Below are positions 20,880 to 34,083 of a stretch of DNA of 64,000 bases, in pieces; the stretch's first letter is position 1; every line of letters starts with the position of its first letter. Both the position numbers and the translations under genes were made by a program. Source of the stretch: Halichondria panicea (lineage: Eukaryota > Porifera > Demospongiae > Suberitida > Halichondriidae); contig NC_087383.1 in assembly GCF_963675165.1 (NCBI RefSeq), positions 1,093,399 through 1,157,398 on the forward strand. Reading direction: 5' to 3'. The notes beneath the pieces were generated by a model. That model made no database searches. It saw only the letters and a program-made list of their open reading frames with translations, and was not told the DNA's origin.

Positions 20880-21586
20880 TTAGATCTATAGTAATGTTGT
20901 ACATGAACATAATTTTTATTGTATTGTGAACTTATATACTGAGCTACACAATTAACTACTCTCTTTTTGCCGTATGTACTTATAAGTAATGTTTATAATT
21001 ATTTGACTACACCAAAACATCATTATAATTTTATACCCCGACAGATGTAATAGTCATCATTTCAATGTTTACACAAATATGCACAGTGTCGCATTATAGG
21101 CCCATCACCTCATATAAGTGCACTGACATGAGGAGGTGAAAAGGACACTCGTTCCACTCTCTCAGCAACCAGGGTTGTAGTCACACCAGCTAGCTGAAAA
21201 TGATGGGGCTGGAGTGTTACAATGAATTACCATTAGCGGTAACATTGAAATGGTAACATTGAAAGCACATGCAGGAATTTGCTTTGTAGCACGGTTGTAC
21301 AATTTGTAAACAGAGCCTTAGTAAATTAATGCTGTACTGCACTAGAAAAACCTCAAGTTTAGCTAATATAATTATCGCCTTTACAGGACTACTATAATTA
21401 TGCCTCGGTGTGCGCATGCATAAGTGAGGTATACGGTAGCGTGTTTATGTGTCTGTCTGTAGCTGTTCAATCTATTTTAAATACGAGTAAGAGCGCTTCC
21501 ATAATTATATAGTTATAGTCACAGATTTCAGATATAGAATCATATAAAGCTGAAAGTTCATGTTGCTACCCTCTCAACCGTTGCAG
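20880..21586. other. Diverged copy of the 3207-4012 intron segment
   Basis: Aligns in blocks with 3207-4012 but with more indels than the 13741-14594 copy. It carries a TGCCTCGGTG repeat at about 21402-21500. No exon. Confidence 0.45.
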
Positions 21587-23449
21587 GTACAAGCTGAGCA
21601 AGAAGGGTCAGAGTGTGGCAGAGGACATGGATCTGCCTCTGGTGGACAGCTGTCTAGTCTCCCACGACAACTGGAAGCTAATCTGTGACGTGCATGGATA
21701 CCACAGGTACACAACTACCCAGCATCAGATTGCCCTTAGCGTTGTATGTACATGCATGTACGTATATGCACTCAGAATTGGAATCTAGTGTTCATGCAGC
21801 TATTATTATAACTATTCTTGATCACCATTTTTTAAAGACGGCGATGTACATGTATCTTAGCAGATTGTGCCATGCAGTAACTGCCCTCTAGCCTCCTAAT
21901 TGTCGACCTAGAGACAAATCAGCCTGGGAACGAGGCTACTGCCACCCAAATGATTATTTTCATTGCCCCCCCCCCCTTCTCTTTCCTCCCTCCAGTGCCA
22001 GCAAGATGCTCTCCTCCCGAGTGTGGTACGGTGGTAGTGAGTCTCACCTGTTCAACAAGCTGGAGAGTATTGCCCTCTCTGACCACCCCTCTACCCCCGT
22101 ACTGGCCGCCTCCCTCACAAGGGCACTCGAGAAACAACATGTCGGAAATCAGGTAACTAACTATTAGCTATAACACACTGATACAAGAGATATTATTATA
22201 TATAGAAGAATTTTGCAAGCAAGGAACTACTGTGCACTAGCTAGCTCTGTATGAAGTAACTGTGTGTCAGTTATATCAAGGGCGTATACGCCCTTGGTTA
22301 TATTAATAGATCTCTAAATGATAAATGTTTGTACTACGCAACTTGATGATTATGTTTTGTGTATTTTCTTGGCTCAGCTACCCTAGTATCATTGTTGCTA
22401 TGATCCCCCCCCCCCCCCACACACACGCACAGTTCCAGCCCAGTCGAGTGAACTGGGTAGTCCAGTCGTCAGCTGTCGACTACCTCCATCTTCTTCTCGT
22501 CTCTTGTCAATGGATGTTTCGATGCTTCGACATCTCCGGCCGTTTTTGCATCAGTATCCATGATGAGGTAAGTCATACACACATGTACACTTACCGCTCA
22601 AGTCATACCATGTGTATATAGCTAGCTATATACACATAATATAATACGACAGTGTGCATAATTATAATTATAATTCATATCTCTCGTATTAGCATGAAAA
22701 TTAATGTAGAAATCACAAAACCCTTCAATGTGGACCACTAGAAATCTCAAAAGCTGCTGTATAAGTACGTACATGTGTGTGTATTAACGACACTCCCCCA
22801 ACATGTAGGTACGCTATCTAGTGAAGAGTGAGGACCGGTACAGAGCAGGCCTAGCTCTCCAGTACGCCAACCTGTACACCAGAGCTATGTTCTCCCACAA
22901 GCTGGGCCTTCGAGACCTACCAATGGTACACGATTATCTGCATGGCCGCTATTGATTTTTGTAGTGTACTTTTTGTAATTGTATACGTGTAGATCTAACT
23001 CATGACTGCATATTGTGTTATTAGGAAAGGGGCGTATAAATTGTGGGTGTGGTTTATTATTGCCCCACCCCTCTCTCCCTTGCAGTCTGTGGCGTTCTTC
23101 AGTGGTGTGGATGTGGACAGAGTACTTAGGAAGGAGGCCACCCTTGATTGCAAGACGCCCTCCAACCCTATCGGCATGGAAAAAGGACACGGCATCCCCA
23201 ACGGTAACGACACATCACGCAGCAATCATTAGTGATGTGTGAGTATAAATCAAGCTAGTGCATGGTACGAAGAGGTACCTATAATATACATGGTTGATAC
23301 ATCGTATAATATAAAGACCCCAAGAAAAATTATATTGATTTTGCATTCTATTATACCCTTTTTTCACAATATGTTTTTACCACTCTGCAGGTGAGGTGCT
23401 GGATATCTATCAACTGGTTAACAAGACAAACGGACAATTAAGAAAATAA
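21587..23449 (+). pseudogene. POLG: POLG 3' exons, set C (orphan duplicate)
   Basis: Exons 21587-21706, 21996-22152, 22433-22568, 22809-22925, 23086-23203, 23391-23449, all open with GT-AG borders. It is more diverged from A and B than they are from each other, and ends QLVNKTNGQLRK. The upstream exon of this unit (16995-17126) is frameshifted. It lies tail to tail with the intact ARL15, so this copy keeps the ancestral POLG-ARL15 junction. Confidence 0.68.
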
Positions 23450-23586
23450 TTTGTGTTTTATTTTTGTGGTATCAATTCAAAGACTGTCACATTGTTTCAT
23501 TTTTATGCTCGTAAGGTGATTAACAATTTATTGACAGTCAGGATATAAGTGATCGGGTTACAGTAACATAGTTTTTAGGCACGTAA

Positions 23587-25021
23587 CTAATTATCAATAA
23601 TAGAGTTGGCAATTTCTTCCAATTCTTTCTTTACTGCCTCTACCCCACGCTGACTGCTGCCGACAATGCTCCACTTCCGTCCATCCATCACACTCTCCAC
23701 CATTGCCTTCACCTGCATACACGGGAGAGTTTGTGTTGAGAATTTGCTAATGTATAACTGTAGCTTTAATCACAGCTATATATAGCCTTTAAGAAGTATC
23801 ATCATAACATGGCTATAACATACACACTGAGAACATTATACATTAATTACTTACTAAAGTATACATGATTGCTTACTAGATTACTTACTAAGGTATACAT
23901 GATATTTCAAGTGTTAGACTAGACCTGCTTGTCACAGAGCAGTGACTGTCTTTGCAGTGATTCACAGCAAGACAGTCAGTGCTCTGTACTGTGGCTAGAG
24001 AACTTTGTTAAACAGAACATTGTCAATTATCCGTTCGTTCCCTCCATTAGAGCGTAGTTGCTCTGTAGCAAGTGAGGCTGTGACCCTATGAAATACATTT
24101 GACCCTTTCTTGTACACTATCCATGGCAAACTGTACATTAATTGCTTACTAAAGTATACATGATATTTCAACTGTCATGTAATCATTCTCCTCACATGAT
24201 CGACGCTCTTTGAGCCTGTTTTGTCCTGTTTTGAGCACACCACCAGCACGGGTAGACCACGTAGGGCGGAGCTAGCCAGACAGCGGGAGAGACAGGTCAC
24301 ACTCTCAGACAGCTGCTCATCACTTGACATACTGTCTATCACAAATATCTACAAGTGTGTGTGTAGTATGGATGAAAGTAGACAATAATGATATTATAAC
24401 GAAAGATTTTTGTGAAGCTAGAAGAATCACTATTTTTGCATGTACTGTTCAGCAGGTAAACACACCATCAACCAAAAATAGAGTGCAGTTTGTGCAGTGG
24501 TCAACACAAACTAACAAGTATTAAATTGGCCTCACCACTGCATCATGGCCGCTGAAGTACCTCTCCCAGTATTCTCGTATCGTTGGACCTCCTCCCAGCT
24601 CCTTCACACTCAACACTACTCTCTCCATGAGGACAGCCTTGATGGAGAAGCCGATGGTGGGTTCTGCCTCAGGCACTGTCTCCCCTGCCAACTCGGCCAG
24701 GAGGGTGGACTTGCCCGCCCCCTCCAGTCCCAGACAAAGGAGCGTCAGTTCTTCCTTGGGCTGTGTGGCAGGTCGGCATGCTCGACAACAAATCTGAGGT
24801 GGGAATAAGCAGAATATGAGGTCAACATGACAAGCCAAGCTATAAGAATCCACAACTACTGATTTTATCAGTGTTACTGAGTTGACCATAATTATTTCTA
24901 GATACTCGTCTATAGTTAGACTCACAGTGTAGCAGAGGATCTTGCAGATACCACAGGCCAGACAGCAGCCGGCATACCTAGACCTAGCAATGGAAATGCT
25001 CTCATATTCAGTAGAATTCAT
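23587..25021 (-). CDS. ARL15: ARL15, ADP-ribosylation-factor-like small GTPase
   Basis: Four exons on the minus strand: 25021-24926, 24793-24536, 24348-24196, 23712-23587; 210 residues, close to the usual ~204. The N-terminus is cysteine-rich (CCLACGICKILC, then CCRAC), fitting lipid attachment. The P-loop is GLEGAGKST, the switch 2 region reads VKELGGGPTIREYW (no catalytic Gln, as in ARL15), and the base-binding motif is SKQD in place of NKxD. GFSIKA and YWxRY also match ARL15. Intron phases are consistent. It is divergent with endophilin 380 bp away and convergent with POLG. Intron 3 holds a hairpin (23919-23998). Confidence 0.88.
23919..23998. ncRNA. 80-nt miRNA-like hairpin in ARL15 intron 3 (candidate)
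   Basis: The arms CACAGAGCAGTGACTGTCTT and AAGACAGTCAGTGCTCTGT pair almost perfectly, and CTAG/CTAG closes the outer end. The terminal loop region TGCAGTGATTCACAGC itself folds further. Total about 80 nt with a stem near 30 bp, the size of an animal pre-miRNA. The strand is not decided; the hairpin folds either way. A small palindromic element remnant is an equal alternative. Confidence 0.35.
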
Positions 25022-25401
25022 CTTCTTCCTTCCATCACACACAGCTCAGAGGTTTTGCAAGAAAAAAGGGGGCGGAGCTCAAAATTAGCTGAGACATGTG
25101 AATAGTCCTGGTAATCACATGACGGGCTAATAAAGTTACTAGCTGCAAGCAAAGCAAACCAAAGCAAAGAGAAAAGCAGTTGAGTCGCCAAAGCACTAAT
25201 AAAGGTAAGTAGAGCTATGAGATGCTCTAACTAGATGAATTAAGGTGGTCTTTAATCCGTTGTTGTACTCTTAGTCAAGCACTGAATGTCAATATACAGT
25301 AGACCATAGTATAGTATAGTACATGTACATTGGCCTGGGTATATACAAATATAAACACTCTGTAAAAAAGATCCCTCTGCAGTTTGCAGACCTGAGGCAA
25401 G
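25022..25401. other. ARL15-endophilin intergenic (divergent promoter region)
   Basis: Two genes diverge from here. It holds no reading frame of note and no TATA box that I can assign with confidence. Confidence 0.4.
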
Positions 25402-28400
25402 ATGCAGGGAATAAAGAAGCAGTACAACAAGGTCACTCAGGTGAGGGAGCACACTGTAGGCAGGCGTCCAATGAGTTTATTCATATTGTGTTTATACACT
25501 TGCTCCCATGGTACAATTGTCAGAAACACAATTTGTTGCTGGCCGTTACTATCAAAGTGTGTAATAAGTGCCACTCATTGTATGCAACTTGCCAAAAGTG
25601 TAGACACTGTACATTCCAAGAAGTGTTTATTTGTGTAAATTGAAGATATAAACTGTCTTATTTATTTGACAGCCATATGTCACTAATGTATGTTTATAAA
25701 CCTGCACCTTTTATCTGGTACAAATGCTGCTTGAGCAATGGTCTGTCGTGTGTTTCTTGATAATTATCTCTATTTTGTTTGTACCTGTAGTTCATGACTG
25801 AGAAGATGGGGAAGGACGAGGGGACAACCATTGAGGAAGATTATAGGGATCTGGAAAAGGTGCTTTCATAGCTACTTCTCTTTGAACACAGCTGATTAAA
25901 GTGTACATGTGCTAGTACATTGTGTACTGAACATGTACATGTTTGGTGGACCCCCCACAGCTTGTACTGTGTATGTACCAGTATGTTAGGTAGACCCCCT
26001 GGGCTATTAAGGGAACATCCTGTGGAAGTGTGGAATGGGTTTCCAGTAATTGAGGTTGAATATCTACGGTAGACCCCCTGGGCTATTGAGGGAACATCCT
26101 GTGGAAGTGTGGAATGGGTTTCCTTCAGTAATTGAGGTTGAATATCTACATCGAGTTATGCACTGCGTTTGTGTTAATAATTTGAACTATGCTGAGCTTC
26201 GATCGATGTAGTTTAACTTGCCCCACTGTATTGTCTATCTGTAGTATTAACAGTCACTACTTATGAGGTCATTATACTGTTGCTAGTAGAGAGCCTGCTG
26301 CTAGTGTGTGTGTGTGTACATGCAACTAGAACTACACATGTATAATCATTTAATGAGTAATAGGAGTGGAACCATGTGATAGTGCTATTGCCATACATGA
26401 CCTTATTTGTACGGGTCTCTCTCAAAGTGGGCGTGTGCGTTGTGAATGTAATATCCTATAGTAAGTGTAAATGAATATCCCTAATTGATCTGTAGCAGTT
26501 GTTTGAACGGCAATAACTCGTGTACCGTTGGTCCTATTTCAGTGATATTTTGATTTTCTTGAAGCTTAGAAAGAAATCTTTCAAAATAATGGTACCTTTA
26601 GCTCAAACATTTCAACCTGGCCCAAATTTCCCCCACTTATATAGTCCACGCTGTTTTGTTAAAATTGACCTCAAAAAAATGACCTCTTATTTTAACACAC
26701 CATCTTCAAGGGCTATCTTTAAGCTTTCATAAAAGTACTTAAATTGGACTAGCAGAACTCAATTTACGGCCATTCAACTATTATAAACGATACTTTACTC
26801 TCTGCCCCCCCCCCCCCACACACAATACACACACACAGTTGACTGACGCCACTGCCAACATCATCAGCACAATCGATAGCAAAACCAAAGAATTCCTTCA
26901 TCCCAACCCAAGTAAGGATGCCTCCATACACAAATGATATCTCTGTTTGTATGCTTGGTATCTGACCACTCTTGCTCTCGTACAGACGCTCGACTCAAGT
27001 TGAGTATGAAGAAAGGATCAGCGTATCCTCACGTAGAAGGTGTGTTGGGAGACGCTCTAGGCAGGAACGAACTAGGGGAGACTCATTTTGGACAAGCACT
27101 AACGGAAGTAGGGGAGGGTCTGGCCAACATCTCTGAAGCCAAGGATGAACTGGTAAGAGAGTACATAATTATATTCTTGGAACATGCAACAGTGTGTACC
27201 ACATTCACTGTGTTCGTGTCCCCCTGCAGGATGTAGTGGTGAAGACCAACTTCCTAGACCCCCTCTCACAGCTTCTCTCTAAAGACATCAAGGAGATCAT
27301 GGTAAGCTTCTTTGAGACAGCATCCTTAGTGCCCATGCAGAAAAAATGTGAAGACTGCTACTTTTATTGTTGTGCGATAGCGTTTCAGTATTGAACGCAT
27401 TTACTATGTGTATGTACAAAATATAGGTACATATAAGTACAAGCGGTGGTACTGTATTGCCAATGTTTTTGTTGAGTGCTTCTGGTTTTATACATGTATA
27501 TTCCAAGTTTGCATTTGAGTACTTGTAGTACTAGCATGTACTCACAGTGTTGAACTCACAGAGTAGGAACTAAGCGTATGATTGTCTTTGCAGCATCACC
27601 GAAAGAAGATGAATGGACGAAGGCTCGACCTTGACGCCAAGAAGAGGAGGCAGGCTAAGGGCAGTAGCATCACTGACGATGAGATTGGACAGGCCCTGGA
27701 AAAGTTTGAGGAGTCTAAAGAACTGGCAGAGAGTGGAATGATAAACCTCCTGGATAATGAGGTACTAACATTTTTGATCTGTTCCCGAAGGTGTTTAATG
27801 TCGTCCTCTGTTGCCGACGCTTATGGCTTGGGAGTGGGGATGACAAAAGATAATAACCGAGCAACAATAGGAGGTCCTTCCTCACTATATATATATATTT
27901 AATTACACGTGTACAGTATTGGTATGACTTCAGAAAATAGGCTTTCCAATTCTTAGGCTAATAAATATCTCCAGTCAACTTTAAAGTCCCCATAACTTCA
28001 CTTTAGATTGTCTATTCGGTGTTTTAATTATATTACTGGAATCACTGAATACTGGTAAAGGGTCATCAATGTAATATCAACACGATCACAGGTGGAGCAG
28101 GTGACACAGCTGCACTACTTTGTGGACGCCTTGTTGGACTATCATCGCAAGGCCACTGACATTCTGGAGAGTTTAAATACAGCGGTTCAGGAACACATAG
28201 ACCAAGCCTCTTCTCAACCACCGCGTCAGAGAACGGCGAAGTCCTTCAGCCCTAGGTAAAGGTTTGAACTGATCTGTGCATGTACTACTTAATACTGCAG
28301 TCAATCTCTTGCAAATCTTTACAGTACGTATATTAATTCCCCTAGTAAATGTGTAGGATTTTAGGATTATGTATTTTCAAAAAATCTTATTACATTGTGT

Positions 28401-28977
28401 AATTGTTACAATCCCAATGAATTTTCATCTCTACTGTACAAGTCAACAAAACACACAGTTTAATGTTTTCCCCAGAGTAACTCACACGTGTAGTAATTAT
28501 TATACCTGCTATAAGCCCCTCCCTCTCTCAGTACAGTGCCCTCCCTCTCTATCTCAGTACAGTGCCCTCCCTCTCTATCTCAGTACAGTGCCAGTATATG
28601 CCCCGCTTGAGACCTGTCCCCACACACACACTGTACTAAAGTTCCCCCTGTCCCCCTGTCCCCACACACACACTATACTAAAGTTCCTCATGTCCCCCTG
28701 TTCCCACACACACAGGTACAGTAGTCAGCCTGACTCTGACGATGATGACGGACACCCTCCCTACAGCCCACCAGCCCCAGCCGCTAGTTCCAACTCCACC
28801 CCCTCTGCACAAGCTGTCTACGACTTCGAGCCCGAGAACGAGGGAGAGCTTGCTTTTAACGAAGGAGACATCATCACACTCACATCTCGTATTGATGAGA
28901 ACTGGCTGGAAGGAGAGGTCAACGGTCGCCATGGATTTTTCCCCGACAACTACGTCAAGATTATTGTGGACATTTGA
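25402..28977 (+). CDS. SH3GL: Endophilin-A (BAR + SH3)
   Basis: Eight exons, all in phase: 25402-25440, 25791-25859, 26839-26911, 26986-27152, 27230-27301, 27594-27761, 28092-28255, 28716-28977; 337 residues. It starts [13 protein letters not shown], like the amphipathic helix 0 of endophilins. The N-BAR domain runs to about residue 245 ([43 protein letters not shown]). A short acidic/proline linker is followed by a C-terminal SH3 ([19 protein letters not shown], then NWLEG and FFPDNYV). Role: membrane curvature and scission in endocytosis, binding dynamin and synaptojanin. Gene length and domain order are typical. A 75-bp direct duplication sits in intron 2 (about 25990-26150). Confidence 0.92.
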
Positions 28978-29383
28978 TTAACTATTGATGGATGACTAGC
29001 ACTTATTAGTACTTTTTTGAAGAGTGCAGTTTTCTTGCACTTACGTATGAGCTTTAGAGACCATTTTGAGTATAATATGCTGTAGTTTCATGCGTTTATG
29101 GTATTGCGTATTAATAGTGTTTTTAAGTTGAGATTGTTGATCCACAAACATTTATATTTTTGTTTGATCTTGTTCACTTTGTGTATATATTACTCGATGG
29201 TATTATTTTCATGAAAAAAATTTGTTCTCGATGTTAATTGCAATGCTGAGGTTCATGCTTAACTATAGGCTGTGTATACATGTAGGTAAGTACTGCTCAT
29301 ACAATAAAATTATTATTATAGGCAATATATTATTATTAGATTGCAAATTAAAATTAAATGATATTATAATTTATAAGTGTGTG

Positions 29384-29583
29384 TTAGCTCTTGCTAGAGT
29401 TCACTACAAGTCTCTCAGTGGGGCTCTTGTTGCTGCTTAGGAAGGTGACACATTGCTGCAGCATCTTCTTCGTGGCTGGGCTCGGGTGAGGACTAGCCAC
29501 CTCCTTGCCCAGGACGATACACAGCAACTCCACTAGCTCGGGGATGTGGAACGTCAGCGAGACCTGTCGCAACTTGTTCAACT

Positions 29584-29646
<63 letters not shown>

Positions 29647-29689
29647 AGGGAGGGAGGGAGGAGTACATTTGAAACCAAACATTAGATGG

Positions 29690-29723
<34 letters not shown>

Positions 29724-31497
29724 AGGAGGTACGACAGGCAGCGGTGCAGCTCTAGTAATTAGTCTTTGATGATTGAACACTAATTATCCGCCCACGCCCG
29801 CCCACATCGTGTGTTATTGCTGAGTGTAATCAGAGGCTAATTGCTTGAGTTTCACCGCACCTGTCGGACCTCCTCTGGTGTGTGTGTGTATACGAGCGGT
29901 GGAGTAGAATGGATAGATAGATATCAGCATAAAATCAGTAATTTGTATTCCATTGAATACTACTGTATACCTTTACAAGAGATGCTTCTTTGTCAGGCAA
30001 TTTCCTACAGTATCTTATGACCTTGGAAACATCAGTCTGCAAACAATAAATGACAATTAACACAGAGAGAAAGAGGGCAGGCATTTAATTTCCTCACCTG
30101 TAAGAGAGCTTCTTTGGCCCAGAGCATGTTGCTAGGAGTGTGGTAGCTAGGTAAATGTGAAGGTATCACTGGAAAAGACTTGTCAGTAGTCTGTGGTTTT
30201 GTTTGACGTGGGTCAGACGCTGCAGCTGTCTTTGGTCCGAGGTAGGGGAAAGGCCCTAGCCAGGGGAGGTCAGAGCTTGGGTGAAACACACAAAGGACAA
30301 GATTGGATTTCTTAGCAGTTGATGTTTGTGAGAATAGTAGACCGTACCAGTCATCACTGCAGTGGGGTACATGTACGTAGAGGGAGGCAATAAAGGTTGA
30401 CAAAAAACGAAGAAATAGTTGTATAATTATTATTTCACCCCTAAAATGCATATCCCAAAAACAACTACATGAATAGTGAATAATAATAAGTCATACACAC
30501 AAACTCTACTTGTGCAAACTCACTCTAATTTGAGCAGTGCGGCTTTAGTTTCACATTTCAGTCCACCATGGAGCAGGACTCTAAACGAAGGTTTCTGACT
30601 CTCCTCCGACTGTTGTTGAGGTTTTTCTTGGCCCAACTCAAAAGACTCACTGAGTGTGACTGGATCGAGTACGAAATGTCTTGAGTAATGAGGGGGGGCG
30701 GGAATTGCACTGATGTCGATAAACCCACACACTTTCATTTCACTGGGGTACGATAAATCGCGGAGGCTGCTCTCAAGAGGTGGAAACGTCTGGTCGACGG
30801 AAACAGAGAGGTTAAAATTCGTCTGCAGCATGTGTGGGGAGGGGGTTAAGCCAACAGGGACACTCAAATGACCACATTTGATACAAGTCGTGAACGGTAA
30901 AAAGCATTTTCTAACTAGTCGAGTAACTGCATCTTTCACACCGTCTTCGCACAGGTCATCATTTGGTAGGTAAACATCCGCTCTAGATATACCGACCGTT
31001 TCACACAGTCTTTCAATTCCACCTCTTCTAGCCGGTGATGTCATCTCACTCTTTGACGCTACACACACAACACTAATCTGACAAGGAAACGGAGTGAAGA
31101 ACGAGTGTTTAGAACGTCTAGCCGAATCCTGATGCCTCACGCCAGGGGAGCCGTCTGTCACCACGACAACTTGACAGGGGGCAAAAGAGCCCCATTCGTT
31201 AACAATGACATCCACCATTATGCACAGTGCAGAGTGCAAATCGGTTCGATCTTGAATAGACACTTCGTCGAGTTTCGTCTTTAGCGTTTCGTAATCGCGA
31301 GTAAACGGCACAACAATGTCACAGCTGGAGGAGAAGGTTAAGAGAGAGGTGTACTCTAGGGGGTAGTACTGGGCAAGGTAGTCGAAGAACCACGACACTC
31401 CTTGGCGAGCTAGTTTCAGTCTTGATGGAGAGCTCTCTTCTGAGGATACAGGCCTCATCATTGATAGGGAGCAGTCCACAAGAAACACAGTAGGCAT
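29384..31497 (-). CDS. INTS14: Integrator complex subunit 14
   Basis: Four exons on the minus strand: 31497-30524, 30356-30098, 30036-29971, 29584-29384; 499 residues versus about 518 in vertebrates. The N-terminal VWA domain starts [13 protein letters not shown] (MIDAS motif DxSxS) and continues through [10 protein letters not shown] and [12 protein letters not shown]. Later pieces [29 protein letters not shown] and VLLHGGLK match INTS14, and the C-terminal helices start ELNKLRQ. Acts in the nucleus with INTS10/13 in the Integrator complex, snRNA 3' processing and promoter-proximal termination. The last intron is almost entirely (CA)n on the coding strand and runs straight into the acceptor. 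Confidence 0.92.
29587..29720. repeat. (GT)n microsatellites in INTS14 intron 3
   Basis: A pure GT run at about 29587-29644 and a second at about 29691-29720, separated by a purine-rich spacer. Open frames of alternating Thr/His or Cys/Val here are artefacts of the repeat. Confidence 0.95.
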
Positions 31498-31782
31498 TAT
31501 GTATCAATGGCGGCGACAGTTTATCTACCAAAGGACAAAAGATCAGTGAGATAAGAACCATATCGCATGGCGAATTCTAATCCTCCACCCAACCAGCCCC
31601 ACCCACCCACAATCGGATTCACACACAGTGTAAGTGATTAAAACACAAGGAGCTAGATTTTTTTGTGCTGATTACAAGCAAAAACAAAAGGAAAAACACA
31701 TTAATGAGATGAGACACATGCAATAGCATACTTGATAACTACACACTATACAGTGCATGGAGAATAGAAATTGAAACTGAAT

Positions 31783-33780
31783 TTAACTAGACGACGACGA
31801 CGACAACATCTCAACGTTAACGAATCTCCTAATTCTATCCATGTATTGTCCGTACAGCTCGATGTCGTTATGCCCTGCCCCCTCCACCCAGAGGGGCTCG
31901 ACTGTGTTCGGGGCTGCCTCGTGAATTGCCAGGCCGTGGGAGAAATCAATGACCTCATCGTCACTGCCATGGATGACCAGAACCTTGGAGTTCACTCGTC
32001 TCACCTTGTCAATGCTGCACAGGGAGAGAGAGAGAGAGTAGGGTGACTTAACATGACAGAAATATATTGGGTCAACTTTGTGTTGCTCAACTAGTTCTTT
32101 CACAACACAGCCAGCTTGCCCCACCAACAAGAGCTTAGTCTAAGTTCGGAGAGATTCGCCAGGAATTTTAATGTAATGTTATACACAGATGAATGATAAT
32201 ATAATTATAGGACATGTTTAAATTATGAAATATGCAGGAGCTTCAACAAACACTGCACTTAATTCAGTGTTCTATTCTTAACCTTTGCCCAAGAATCTAG
32301 GCATGGTAATGCAACCAAGTGGCAAAGTACTAATTACTACAAAGGTGACACGGAACACCTGCCAACTTGTGACATCACACTAAATATAGTATATGTACTG
32401 GATATGACACTCATACCAACATAAACCCAAGGCATGTCCTTTCATCATGACCTATTACATTCCGATCATGGCTAGAGCCTAAGGCGTTCCAGTAAACATA
32501 CACACATAATTATTGCACTGCACACAAACCAGCTAACAAGTGTATACCAACACACACAATATACTGAGAGAACACTAGCAATACTTGAATGGACAGTTTA
32601 CAAAAGAACACGTGGGAATGACATGGTCAATAATCTAAGCTCTCCTACATACATTTGGAATGTTTGTACAATGATGTAGGTGGTATTGAGTGTCAGGGAA
32701 TAGACCTCACACACAATTAATCTCACTGACTAACAAACACAGTACTAGCATCTCTTTTGACATTTAGTGTACATGTATTTTCTACGGCTTATACATCTCA
32801 AATCGAAAGTTTTTGTTTCCAATACAGTACTAATAATATATTTATACATGTAAGTATTACAAGCTAGTAATCAACTACCGTCTACAGATGCAGATGCCAT
32901 ATTTATTATAATTATAGGAAGAGCCACACAGTGCATGCGATACATGCCACCTGCTACACACATTCGTTTAATTAAATAATGGGGAACAATTTCCATTACC
33001 ATCCTAAAAAACATGTTTGCAACATCAAACCGACATATGTAACAATGCTGTTAATCAACATGTGTACAAAACACTGGCACACAACAATGGGATATAATTA
33101 TACAAACAAGACTGATATAGAGAGAAGACTTACTTTGGGAAAGGGTCAAAGAACCAGGTCCTCTGAGTGTCAGGGAAGGCCACCCTCATTCCAGACATTA
33201 ACGGAGAATGGAGAATCACTCCGCCCACCTCATACTTTGTACCCAAGTCAATAGCGGCCACCGTCCCAATGCTCTGTCCGTACAATATGACCTTGTTTGG
33301 AGGTACGTTGTACTTGTCCCTGAGAACCCTCCAAGCCGCTTCAGCGTCAGCATACACGTTCTTCTCTGAAGGTTTCCCCGTGCTTATCCCGTAGCCGGAA
33401 TAGTCGAACGCAAACACATTACAATCTATTCTTGACCCGAGTGCTACGAAAAAACTCGACATCTGACCCAGATCAACTGCATTACCGTGTGTGAAGAGTA
33501 AGGTGAATTTCGGGTTGGAGGTGTTTTTCACGTACATACATCCAATTGTGTTGCGTCGGCTAGTTTGAGTCGTGAAAATGTCAATGCCTTCGAGTTCACT
33601 GTGTGTGTACTGCCATTCTGAACGATCAGTGAGGTGTAGAGTGCACGATCCATCTTGATCCTTGTCCACAGAGTAAGTAGGCGGGTCAGGCGGGAGAAAT
33701 GCTAGCTTGGCTGCTATTCTTGACGGTAGTGGAGGACAGCAAAACAGATAGCAAAGTTCTGGGACTGAGAGGCCGTTCAT
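31783..33780 (-). CDS. ABHD17: ABHD17-family depalmitoylase
   Basis: Two exons on the minus strand, 33780-33134 and 32014-31783; 292 residues, within the family range. Starts [17 protein letters not shown], the palmitoylated cysteine-rich N-terminus that targets ABHD17 to membranes. The alpha/beta hydrolase has the nucleophile elbow GQSIGT, acid in [15 protein letters not shown] and histidine in [11 protein letters not shown]. These proteins remove palmitate from substrates such as Ras and synaptic scaffolds. The exon junction falls at FPN-ID, consistent in phase. The only oddity is a short Ser-rich C-terminus. Head to head with the leucine-rich-repeat gene at 34084. Confidence 0.93.
32015..33133 (-). 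other. ABHD17: ABHD17 intron
   Basis: A 1.1-kb intron. I find no other gene, hairpin or repeat family in it. Confidence 0.7.
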
Positions 33781-34083
33781 AGTTCATACAGTCTCTATCC
33801 AGAGAGTCACAATCTTGAGCTTGATAGTAGAACTTCGAATGGGCAACAACAAAACCCTACAATGAACTAAGACTAGCAGAGAATAGTGATTCGAGTTGCA
33901 GTAACCAGTATTACCAGCTAGCTCTGTAGCTAGCTTGTTGATCTCAGGAAGTTGCTTATCTACCGACCACGCCTCCTGTTTATCCCAGTCACGCCCCTCT
34001 TTAAAAGGTGGGCGTGTTGGTTTGGAGGATAGCAAGCAAATGGTGTGGATCTGAGCTCCTAAAATGATACCAAAGCTTCAGTA

